Shown here: piece after piece, positions 1-6,555 of the stretch
How positions within the stretch are numbered: the stretch's first letter is position 1
Layout of the letters: each line of letters begins with the position of its first letter
Source of the DNA: an uncultured Prevotella sp.
Lineage (GTDB): Bacteria > Bacteroidota > Bacteroidia > Bacteroidales > Bacteroidaceae
Length of the DNA stretch: 17,715 nt
NCBI GenBank assembly: GCA_946999025.1
Contig: CAMQBP010000019.1
Coordinates: forward strand, 1 to 17,715
Direction: 5' to 3'
The notes under the pieces: model-generated
The model's input: only the letters and a program-made list of their open reading frames with translations
What the model was told of the DNA's origin: nothing
Database searches by the model: none
Translations under genes and position numbers: made by a program

Positions 1-14
1 AAAAGATTCTTTAT

Positions 15-2222
15 TTACAGTCTGGTTACTTGTTTTACCCCTTTCACCGTTTGTAATTTCTTGATCAAAGCATCCAGCTTCGTCACATCATCCAATTGAA
101 CAGAAAGGTTACCACTGAACAATCCGTCGTGTGAATCGATATTGATGGAACGCATCACTATTCTCTCTTCTTTGGAGAGAATGCTGGTAATGTTGTTGAC
201 TATTCCGATATCGTCATTCCCTATGATGCGCAGTACGATGGTATATAACGCCCCGTTTTGTCCGCTCCATCTGGCTTTCACCATTCGATAACCGAATCTT
301 TTCCGCATCTCAGGTGCGTTGGGACAGTCTTTCCTATGTATTTTGATGCCGCCACTGACCGTTACAAACCCAAATACGTCGTCACCATAGATAGGATGAC
401 AACACTGAGCCAACGTGTAATCGATGCCCTTCAGGTTCTTGTCGATGACCAACACGTCAGATTGGCTTGTCATTTGTCCGTCAGGATGTTCTAAACTGAA
501 CTCATCGGCAGGCTGAACTGCCTTCAGAGTGTTAACGTTCAATTCTTTATCTCGTAGTTCTACATACCTGTCAATGATGTCGTTAGGATCAAGTTTCTCA
601 TCAGCTATTTGCTTATAAAAGTCCGATATCTCCTTGTATCCCATCTTCTTCACCAGGTGGTTCATGATGGTTTCGTCCAGTTCCACCTTCTTGTTCTTGA
701 ACCGACGCTCCAATAACTCCTTGGCATAAAGCCCATCTTTCACCTGCGTTTCTTTCAATGCCAGGCGTATTTTGGCTTTCGCCTTGCTGGTCTTGACGAT
801 TTTCAGCCAACTCTGGTTTGGTTTTTGGTTGCTTTGCGTCAATATCTCAACCGTGTCACCCGATTTCAATTGTTCCCTAATAGGAACATTCTTGTTGTTG
901 ATGCGCGCGCCAACACATTTGCTACCTACGTCAGAGTGGATGTAATAGGCAAAGTCCAAAACCGTAGCCCCGTTAGGGAACTTTTTGATTTCACCTTTTG
1001 GTGTGAACACATATACCTCGTCTTCGTAAAGATCCAGTTTGAACTGATCCATTACTTGCAAGTCGTCACCCGCTTCCAAGGCTGTTCTTATGCTGGCCAG
1101 CCATTCGTCGATGTTGCCCTGACTCTTGATGCCTTTATATCGCCAATGCGCAGCCAAACCCCGCTCTGCAATCTCGTCCATTCGTTTAGTACGTATCTGT
1201 ACCTCAACCCATTTGTTCTCTGGTCCTAAAACGGTGATGTGCAAACTCTCATATCCATTGGATTTTGGAACCGAAAGCCAGTCGCGCAATCGCTTTGGGT
1301 TGGGTTGATACATGTCCGTAATGATGGAGTAGACCTGCCAACATTGCATCTTTTCTTTCTCCAAAGGCGCATCCAAGATAATACGTATGGCAAAAAGATC
1401 ATAGATACCTTCGAAGTTACATTTCTGCTTCTTCATCTTTTGCCATATAGAATGGATGCTCTTGGTGCGTCCCTTCATCTGAAATTTCAACCCTGCGTCT
1501 TCCAACTTTTTCTGGATAGGATTGATGAAGCTCGCAATATAACTGTCACGAGCCTTTTTTGTCGCATTGAGCTTATCCTTAATCATGTAATAAGCATCAT
1601 GCTCAAGGTACTTCAAACTCAGGTCTTCCAGTTCGCTCTTCAGTTGATAAAGCCCCAACTTATGGGCTAAGGGTGCGTACAAATAGCTTGCCTCCTCACT
1701 CACTTGCCGCTTTGCTTCCACGTTGTCGGCGTCTCTGATATGGCGCATCAAGTTCACGCGGTCAGCAATCATAATCAAGATAACACGCATATCCTCAGCA
1801 AAGGTGAGCAGCAGATTCCTGAAATTCTCACTTTCAACCACTGGATTCTTGCTGTACAGCGCATTAATTCTCACAAGACCATGAATGATGTGTGCTACCA
1901 CCTCACCGTATTTGGCACTAACGTCACGGATGTCCAAGTGGCCATCTACCACACTTTGGTACAGCAAGATGGCAACCACGCCATCCCTTTTCAGGCCAAT
2001 CTCGTTAACGGCAATTTCTGCTGTCTGCATCGAGTTTAAGACCGGATTCAACCCAAAGGCATCCCTTGTGATGAGACCATTCTCCAGCGATGTCTTCAGA
2101 TGCGATTTGATGTTTTCTTCATCGTTGTCCTGGAAAGAATCACCAATCGCTTCTTTGATGCGATTGAATATGGCTATGTATTCAGATTTTTCCGACGCTA
2201 AGAATTCAAACTTTGTATCCAT
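15..2222 (-). CDS. rel: RelA/SpoT-family (p)ppGpp synthetase, hydrolase-inactive
   Basis: Long Rel enzyme of 735 residues that makes the alarmone (p)ppGpp from ATP and GTP/GDP on starved ribosomes (family knowledge). Domains seen in order: degenerate HD hydrolase (about 40-200), synthetase (about 240-365, with GRTKSIHSIW, the YDLFAIR strand, SNGYESLH and EVQIRT), TGS (about 402-462), helical region, zinc-finger/RIS domain with CCHP at 607-610 and HRKDC at 629-633, and ACT (about 659-735). The four hydrolase positions are lost: the first His is S64, the HD pair is Y88-Q89, and the Asn of the later LHNM motif is altered (VNLM, 156-159). The synthetase keeps a basic RLRD (311-314), like the RXKD of bifunctional enzymes rather than the acidic EXDD of RelA. 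I infer synthesis only, with a separate hydrolase elsewhere. The ATG start at 2222 follows AAGG and a promoter. The gene is complete; only 14 bases lie beyond its stop. Confidence 0.93.
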   Translation of the reverse strand: MDTKFEFLASEKSEYIAIFNRIKEAIGDSFQDNDEENIKSHLKTSLENGLITRDAFGLNPVLNSMQTAEIAVNEIGLKRDGVVAILLYQSVVDGHLDIRDVSAKYGEVVAHIIHGLVRINALYSKNPVVESENFRNLLLTFAEDMRVILIMIADRVNLMRHIRDADNVEAKRQVSEEASYLYAPLAHKLGLYQLKSELEDLSLKYLEHDAYYMIKDKLNATKKARDSYIASFINPIQKKLEDAGLKFQMKGRTKSIHSIWQKMKKQKCNFEGIYDLFAIRIILDAPLEKEKMQCWQVYSIITDMYQPNPKRLRDWLSVPKSNGYESLHITVLGPENKWVEVQIRTKRMDEIAERGLAAHWRYKGIKSQGNIDEWLASIRTALEAGDDLQVMDQFKLDLYEDEVYVFTPKGEIKKFPNGATVLDFAYYIHSDVGSKCVGARINNKNVPIREQLKSGDTVEILTQSNQKPNQSWLKIVKTSKAKAKIRLALKETQVKDGLYAKELLERRFKNKKVELDETIMNHLVKKMGYKEISDFYKQIADEKLDPNDIIDRYVELRDKELNVNTLKAVQPADEFSLEHPDGQMTSQSDVLVIDKNLKGIDYTLAQCCHPIYGDDVFGFVTVSGGIKIHRKDCPNAPEMRKRFGYRMVKARWSGQNGALYTIVLRIIGNDDIGIVNNITSILSKEERIVMRSINIDSHDGLFSGNLSVQLDDVTKLDALIKKLQTVKGVKQVTRL

Positions 2223-2245
2223 CTATTTGCCTTAAAGTACACATG

Positions 2246-2273
2246 CAAAGATAATGTTTTTATTGTAAATCAA
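2246..2273 (-). promoter_or_regulatory. Promoter of rel
   Basis: On the minus strand TATCTTTG (2253-2246) matches the Bacteroidota -7 box TAnnTTTG exactly. A TTG at 2273-2271 lies 17 bases further upstream and is a plausible but short-spaced -33 element. The start codon at 2222 is about 24 bases past the box, giving a short leader. Confidence 0.6.
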
Positions 2274-2295
2274 TGTGTATTTCATGAAAAGTAAC

Positions 2296-2303
2296 TATCT
2301 TTG
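2296..2303 (+). promoter_or_regulatory. Promoter -7 box of the DUF4301 gene
   Basis: TATCTTTG, an exact Bacteroidota -7 box, about 57 bases before the ATG at 2360. No good -33 element is seen (only TGTG near 2274-2277). It is the same octamer as in the divergent rel promoter 42 bases away, so the two promoters sit back to back. Confidence 0.55.
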
Positions 2304-2359
2304 TATCAAATACGCAAACTTATACTTATATCCTTTCGCTAATTTATAAAGAACTCAAT

Positions 2360-3877
2360 ATGACACAACAAGATCTTCAACAAATTTCTCAAAAAGGTAT
2401 TACCGAAGAACAAATCAATCAGCAGTTGGAAGACATTAAAAACGGTTTTCCATTTCTTCCAATCAAGGCGGCAGCCAGTGTTGAGTACGGTATTGTTTTG
2501 CTGGACGAAGTAATGAAAAAGCATTACGTAGAGGTGTGGAACCAGTACAAACAAGGCGATAATCGCATCGTAAAGTTTGTTCCTGCTTCGGGTGCTGCCA
2601 GCCGTATGTTCAAAAATCTCTATGCGTTTTTGCATGCCGACTATACGGTTCCAACGACAGATTTCGAAAAAGAGTTCTTCACTAACCTCAAGAAATTTGC
2701 TTTTTACGAAGAACTCATAGAGGTATGTGAACAAAACGAAGGGGTAAAAGCGGCTAAACTTATCGCCCAAGGTAAGTATAAAACGGTGGTGGAGAACCTT
2801 TTGGAGCCGAAAGGACTCAACTATGGCAACCTGCCCAAGGGTCTGTTGTTGTTCCATGAATATGACGATGCGCCACGTACACCCATGGAAGAACATTTGG
2901 TAGAAGCTGCTTTGTATGCCAGCTGCCATGGCGATTCTTACATTCATTTCACGGTGTCACACCAGCATTTGGAGCTGTTCAAACAGCGGGTTGAAAAGGT
3001 TGTTGATAGATTCACCAAGCGATACAAGGTACAATTCCATGTGTCGTTCTCCGAACAAAAGCCCAGCACCGACACCATTGCAGCGAACATGGATAATACG
3101 CCATTCAGAAATAATGATGGAACACTGCTCTTTAGGCCGGGAGGTCATGGTGCCTTAATCGAAAACCTCAATGACATTGATGCTGATGTCGTTTTCATTA
3201 AAAACATCGATAATGTGGTTCCGGATCGCTTGAAAACCGATACCGTTACCTACAAACAAGTGATTGGTGGGGTGTTGATTGAGCTACAGGAAAAGTGTTT
3301 CAAATACTTACGCCTGCTGGAAAGTGGTAAATTCTCTCATGATGAGTTGGAAGAAATCATACGATTTGTACAGCGCGACCTGATGTGTCGTAATGAGAAA
3401 TTGAAACACATGGCAGATGAGGTGCTCTTCCCGTATCTTCGTGGAAAACTTAACCGACCACTGCGTGTGTGTGGGATGGTTAGAAATATTGGTGAACCCG
3501 GTGGTGGTCCCTTCATTATTTATAGTAAAGACGGCGCTACCAGTCCGCAAATCCTCGAGTCCAGTCAGATAGACAAGAACAATGAGGAATATGTTAAAAT
3601 GTTCAATGAGGGAACGCATTTCAATCCGGTAGACCTGGTTTGTGCTTTGAAAGATTATCAGGGAAAGCCATTCAACTTGCCCGATTTCGTAGACAAGGAA
3701 ACAGGTTTCATCTCTATTAAAAGTAAAGATGGTAAAGAACTAAAAGCATTAGAGTTACCAGGTTTGTGGAATGGAGCCATGAGCAATTGGAATACGGTGT
3801 TCGTTGAGGTTCCATTGTCCACATTCAATCCCGTCAAAACCGTGAATGATTTGTTGAGAGAGCAGCATCAACCCTAA
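2360..3877 (+). CDS. DUF4301 protein, UTP-sugar pyrophosphorylase-like
   Basis: Protein of 505 residues that I recognise as the Bacteroidota family DUF4301, of unknown function. It has no signal peptide or membrane segment, so is likely cytoplasmic. Motifs suggest a nucleotidyltransferase of the GT-A fold: VPASGAASRMFK (74-85) sits where such enzymes carry their nucleotide-binding glycine loop, RPGGHGALI (259-267) resembles the PPGHGD motif of eukaryote-type UGPases, and FIKNIDNVVPD (279-289) resembles their FVxNIDNLG motif. A Gly-rich stretch (GEPGGGPF, 378-385) and a conserved-looking WNGAMSNWNTVFVEVP (470-485) follow. I infer sugar-1-phosphate nucleotidylation; the substrate is unknown. 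The gene is divergent from rel with its own promoter and has no operon partner: a long hairpin follows the stop codon. The ATG at 2360 leaves a normal leader. The family call is firm, the activity is a guess. Confidence 0.85.
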   Translation: MTQQDLQQISQKGITEEQINQQLEDIKNGFPFLPIKAAASVEYGIVLLDEVMKKHYVEVWNQYKQGDNRIVKFVPASGAASRMFKNLYAFLHADYTVPTTDFEKEFFTNLKKFAFYEELIEVCEQNEGVKAAKLIAQGKYKTVVENLLEPKGLNYGNLPKGLLLFHEYDDAPRTPMEEHLVEAALYASCHGDSYIHFTVSHQHLELFKQRVEKVVDRFTKRYKVQFHVSFSEQKPSTDTIAANMDNTPFRNNDGTLLFRPGGHGALIENLNDIDADVVFIKNIDNVVPDRLKTDTVTYKQVIGGVLIELQEKCFKYLRLLESGKFSHDELEEIIRFVQRDLMCRNEKLKHMADEVLFPYLRGKLNRPLRVCGMVRNIGEPGGGPFIIYSKDGATSPQILESSQIDKNNEEYVKMFNEGTHFNPVDLVCALKDYQGKPFNLPDFVDKETGFISIKSKDGKELKALELPGLWNGAMSNWNTVFVEVPLSTFNPVKTVNDLLREQHQP

Positions 3878-3926
3878 TCTTTCACGCGGCTATCCCTTTT
3901 TAAAAAAGTGGTTACACCCATGGAAT

Positions 3927-3969
3927 GGTGTACGCTAAATCTTGAGTATGTCAAGACTTGGCGTGCACC
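3927..3969 (+). terminator. Long hairpin after the DUF4301 gene, probable terminator
   Basis: Arms 3927-3945 and 3951-3969 pair over 19 positions with one A-C mismatch and two G-U pairs around a five-base loop (GTATG). A short T-rich run (CCTTTTGCTTT) follows, so it may terminate transcription, although the T tract is imperfect. TACACC at 3913-3918 can pair with GGTGTA at 3927-3932 instead, which would compete with the long stem. The hairpin starts 49 bases after the stop codon. Confidence 0.5.
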
Positions 3970-4091
3970 TTTTGCTTTGAATGCATTGAACAAATGTTGC
4001 TCCCTATAGCGGTTTCTTTCGTCCGTAGGTGTTCAAATCCTCTTATTGGTAAACTTTGATGGAGGCGATTGGTGACGGAACGGCTCATTAT

Positions 4092-4157
4092 ATTTAGGTA
4101 TGAAACAACTCCGAAGTAGAAGTTTTTTTCTTGCGTTCATCAACTAAATACCTAAAT
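4092..4157. promoter_or_regulatory. Long-spaced inverted repeat upstream of the LuxR-type regulator
   Basis: ATTTAGGTAT (4092-4101) and its exact reverse complement ATACCTAAAT (4148-4157) are separated by 46 bases. The right arm ends seven bases before the likely -33 element (4165-4167). The rest of the 349-base gene-free stretch 3878-4226 holds only the hairpin at 3927-3969 and the promoter; I see no gene there. It could be an operator for the adjacent regulator or a weak cruciform. Function is inferred from position only. Confidence 0.35.
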
Positions 4158-4164
4158 GTTATGA

Positions 4165-4195
4165 TTGTGTCATTCGCAAATAATTTATATTTTTG
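4165..4195 (+). promoter_or_regulatory. Promoter of the hemerythrin-LuxR regulator
   Basis: TTG (4165-4167), a 20-base spacer and TATTTTTG (4188-4195, fits TAnnTTTG) give a good Bacteroidota promoter. The expected transcription start is near 4202, about 25 bases before the ATG at 4227. This argues against any start upstream of the promoter. Confidence 0.65.
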
Positions 4196-4226
4196 CAAAT
4201 TGATACATAATCATGAGGGTACTACA

Positions 4227-5183
4227 ATGAAAGTTCATAAGATGTATGAGGCTGATGATAAGCTCATTTCTATCATCGCAGACAATTATAGCATATTGCA
4301 AAGCCTTGGCTCGTTTGGCATTAGCCTTGGTTTTGGTGATAAAACCGTTCGTGAGGTGTGTGAAGATGAGCATGTGGACACCTATACTTTTTTGGCCATC
4401 GTCAACCTCACCATTAATGGGTATCGTGACACCAAGGATGTAGAACGCTTGTGTATACCTACCTTGATTAAATACCTAAGTGCCAGCCACTCTTATTATC
4501 TTGATTTCCAACTGCCTTTTATCCGAAAAGAGTTGGAGAGTGCGCTGGATGAAAATGATAATCTGGCACGGCTCATCATCAAGATTTACGATGAATATGC
4601 GCACACCATCCGAAACCACATGCGCTACGAAGAAAAGAACGTGTTTCCCTACGTCAACGATTTGCTGAACAACAAGGCCGACGAGAGCTATGATATCGAA
4701 ACTTATTCAAAACATCATGGTCAGACAGACCTCAAGCTGAAAGAACTCAAGAATATCATTATCAAGTATTTGCCCTCTGACGGTTTGAGGAACAACCAGC
4801 TCACGGCCACCCTTTACGACCTCTACAATTGTGAGCAATGGCTCTCACAGCACGCATTGGTAGAGGATGAAATCTTCACACCGGCCATCCGTCATTTGGA
4901 ACGGCAGTTAAGGAAAAATGACGTGTCGGTAAAGATTTCATCCATGATTAGCCAAACACCGCAAAACCAGGAGGCGTTAAGCGATAGGGAAAAAGAAGTG
5001 GTAATCAGTTTGGTGCAGGGTATGACGAACAAGGAGATTGCCGAGCATCTGTGCATTTCTATCAACACCGTCATTACACATCGCCGCAACATAGCCAGAA
5101 AACTGCAAATTCATTCACCGGCGGGCCTTACCATTTATGCCATTGTCACCAACCTTATTGACATCAGCAGCGTAAACTTATAG
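4227..5183 (+). CDS. Hemerythrin/RIC-like diiron domain fused to LuxR-type DNA-binding domain
   Basis: Predicted 318-residue one-component transcription regulator. Residues about 20-55 resemble the ScdA/RIC N-terminal domain (DUF542), but the diagnostic Cys pair of IDFCCGG is replaced (ISLGFGD, 32-38). Residues about 80-225 form a hemerythrin-like four-helix region with H88, H131 and E135 (HMRYEE), H163/H164, and H209 with E213 (HALVEDE), the pattern of RIC (YtfE/ScdA) diiron ligands. I see no clear match to one RIC histidine, the one between the first helix and HMRYEE. Residues about 250-312 are a LuxR/GerE helix-turn-helix (LSDREKEVV, GMTNKEIAEHL, SINTVITHRRNI). I infer sensing of oxygen, nitric oxide or iron-sulfur stress coupled to DNA binding. 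The ATG at 4227 is chosen because GAGGG lies seven bases upstream and the promoter ends at 4195; upstream in-frame starts (TTG 4131, ATG 4161) precede the promoter box. Monocistronic. Confidence 0.88.
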   Translation: MKVHKMYEADDKLISIIADNYSILQSLGSFGISLGFGDKTVREVCEDEHVDTYTFLAIVNLTINGYRDTKDVERLCIPTLIKYLSASHSYYLDFQLPFIRKELESALDENDNLARLIIKIYDEYAHTIRNHMRYEEKNVFPYVNDLLNNKADESYDIETYSKHHGQTDLKLKELKNIIIKYLPSDGLRNNQLTATLYDLYNCEQWLSQHALVEDEIFTPAIRHLERQLRKNDVSVKISSMISQTPQNQEALSDREKEVVISLVQGMTNKEIAEHLCISINTVITHRRNIARKLQIHSPAGLTIYAIVTNLIDISSVNL

Positions 5184-5318
5184 GCGGATTGTGGGACGTA
5201 TCACTCCGGCTGAGTTGCAGGATGTTGTTGTGAAAAATAATTCCTACCATCAACAGAAATAAGGTAGGGGAACAAATCGCCATATTTCACTATCTATCAA
5301 GGTGTTGCGGTGCAGAAC

Positions 5319-5401
5319 CAAACTCAATGCCTTTGACGTCTAAACGCATGGAGATTGGCGGGCAAAGTCAATGTGTTTGAACGCCAAACCCATTGCGTTT
5401 G
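5319..5401. repeat. Four tandem 22-bp units, each an imperfect palindrome
   Basis: The AAA of each unit lies at 5320, 5342, 5364 and 5386, the CA at 5325, 5347, 5369 and 5391, and the TTG at 5333, 5355, 5377 and 5399: an exact 22-base period. The plus-strand consensus is roughly YAAASnCAnTGnnnTTG, so a unit is nearly self-complementary (CAAAC facing GTTTG in the fourth). It lies between the convergent regulator gene and the lipid operon, ending 17 bases from the stop at 5419. Units have diverged (the second most), so this is not a recent expansion. It could be a protein-binding array, a REP-like dispersed element, or a structured 3' end for the lipid operon transcript. Confidence 0.7.
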
Positions 5402-5418
5402 TTTTCGGTCCAGTCAAC

Positions 5419-6057
5419 CTATCGGTCTTTCAATTGTTTGTAGCAGTGCGCCACACGCCAAAAAGCAGTGATGTTGGCCAAAACAGCGATGAGTGTCATG
5501 CCCCCGATGAGCCACCACAAGCTGCCGGTCATACCGGTGATGATGGCAGCAAGAGCCGTCACCACGACACGTTCCGGACGTTGCATCAGTCCCACCTTGC
5601 ATTCTATGCCCAGGCCTTCGGCTCGAGCCCGCACATAACTCACCATGATGGAGCCTACCAGAGCCAGAAAAGTAATGACACCTGCCCAGATTCCAGAGGC
5701 GGTCATCAGGTAAAGCGTGATGCCGAAGAGCGAGAAAAGTTCGCTGTAGCGGTCCAAAGTGCTATCCCAGAATGCACCAAAAGTGGTGGACATGTTGCCC
5801 AATCGCGCTAAACGGCCATCCATCATGTCAAACAAACCGGAGAAAAGGAGAATGGCTCCTCCCCAGCCAATCCATGAAAACCCCATGGATAGCGGTGTGA
5901 GTTGGCTGGCATGGATGAAGAGGAATGCGGCGACGACGTTGCCGACAAAGCCGATGGTTGTCACCATGTTGGGCGTGATTCCCATCTTAATCATTCCCTT
6001 GATGAGGGGATTGATGAGGGTATAAATCAGTTTTTGTAAATAGTCTCTATAGTTCAA
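5419..6057 (-). CDS. CDP-alcohol phosphatidyltransferase (PGP or PI-phosphate synthase type)
   Basis: Integral membrane enzyme of 212 residues that transfers a phosphatidyl group from CDP-diacylglycerol to an alcohol phosphate, releasing CMP. The full family signature is present: D77, D80-G81, A84-R85, G94, D98 and D102, in the spacing DGxxAR-x8-GxxxDxxxD. Several hydrophobic segments (about 32-50, 62-78, 108-140, 165-200) fit the six-helix family fold. It is the third gene of an operon, starting six bases after the GtrA gene stop, behind a PgpA-type phosphatase. That context allows two readings: phosphatidylglycerophosphate synthase, with PgpA making phosphatidylglycerol, or inositol-phosphate phosphatidyltransferase, as in the Bacteroides inositol-lipid locus where, from memory, similar genes occur in the same order. 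The acceptor cannot be read from the sequence. Translation starts with ATG. Confidence 0.88.
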   Translation of the reverse strand: MNYRDYLQKLIYTLINPLIKGMIKMGITPNMVTTIGFVGNVVAAFLFIHASQLTPLSMGFSWIGWGGAILLFSGLFDMMDGRLARLGNMSTTFGAFWDSTLDRYSELFSLFGITLYLMTASGIWAGVITFLALVGSIMVSYVRARAEGLGIECKVGLMQRPERVVVTALAAIITGMTGSLWWLIGGMTLIAVLANITAFWRVAHCYKQLKDR

Positions 6058-6063
6058 CTTGTT

Positions 6064-6555
6064 CTATGTTTCTATGTCAGGTAGGATCAACGCCTCGGAG
6101 GATGCAGATTCCAGCAATTCCGTAGGCTGTTTTTTCTTGTTGTTTATTCTCTTGAAGGGTTGGCTTAGTTTTTCGTTGAACACAAACAGCCGTTGCATTT
6201 GGTAGTTCCACAACACGGCGACGGCGATGGCGACAGCCGCTTTCACGATGATGAAGCTGACACCAGTTGCTTCTGTTACGGTTAGGGTGCCAAAGGTATT
6301 GAGCAAAATGCTTCCTGTCCACACCATCATATACCGTGCTGCCATGTAGCGTTTGTTGATGGAGTCGGGATGAAACACCCACTTGTAATTGATGATGCAG
6401 TTGGTGATTCCTCCCATGAGGGCGCCAATAAAGGTGGAATAGCCATACCATAATTCAGCATATTGTGCCAAGATGATGGTGGCAGCAAAGTCGATGACCG
6501 ATGCTATCCAAGCCGATATTTGCGCTTTACCGAAAGTGATGACTGCATTTTTCAT
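6064..6555 (-). CDS. GtrA-family four-helix membrane protein
   Basis: Small membrane protein of 163 residues from the GtrA family, whose members are proposed to flip or present polyprenyl- or lipid-linked sugars. Four hydrophobic segments are visible, and both halves carry the family motif: NYKWVFHP in the first half and NYQMQRLFVF in the second. A charged cytoplasmic-type tail with a run of Asn and Lys (NNKKK) follows. An in-frame GTG at 6564 would lengthen it by three residues, but I prefer the ATG at 6555 because it overlaps the PgpA gene stop as ATGA, a standard coupled arrangement; the CDP-alcohol transferase gene starts six bases after this stop. Placement between two phospholipid enzymes suggests a lipid-linked role, for example moving a headgroup precursor or glycolipid. 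That role is inference. Confidence 0.85.
   Translation of the reverse strand: MKNAVITFGKAQISAWIASVIDFAATIILAQYAELWYGYSTFIGALMGGITNCIINYKWVFHPDSINKRYMAARYMMVWTGSILLNTFGTLTVTEATGVSFIIVKAAVAIAVAVLWNYQMQRLFVFNEKLSQPFKRINNKKKQPTELLESASSEALILPDIET

Noticed and set aside
825..1670. Plus-strand open frames opposite rel (134 and 143 codons)
   Set aside because: They lie antisense to well-recognised synthetase and TGS domains, show no recognisable motifs, and are shadows of a real gene.
2339..2947. Minus-strand frame of 202 codons opposite the DUF4301 gene
   Set aside because: It is antisense to the conserved DUF4301 start; its Phe/Leu-rich product comes from the complementary strand of Lys/Glu codons.
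3920..4009. Small open frame of 29 codons overlapping the long hairpin
   Set aside because: No ribosome binding site and no promoter; the sequence is better explained by the hairpin.
4131..4226. 32-residue upstream extension of the hemerythrin-LuxR protein
   Set aside because: It begins with TTG upstream of a good promoter, and the ATG at 4227 has a proper ribosome binding site.
5243..5268. CCTACC/GGTAGG hairpin as terminator of the regulator gene
   Set aside because: Only six base pairs with a 14-base loop and no T run; too weak to call.
5319..5401. CRISPR array
   Set aside because: The 22-base units are contiguous with no unique spacers and no cas genes nearby.
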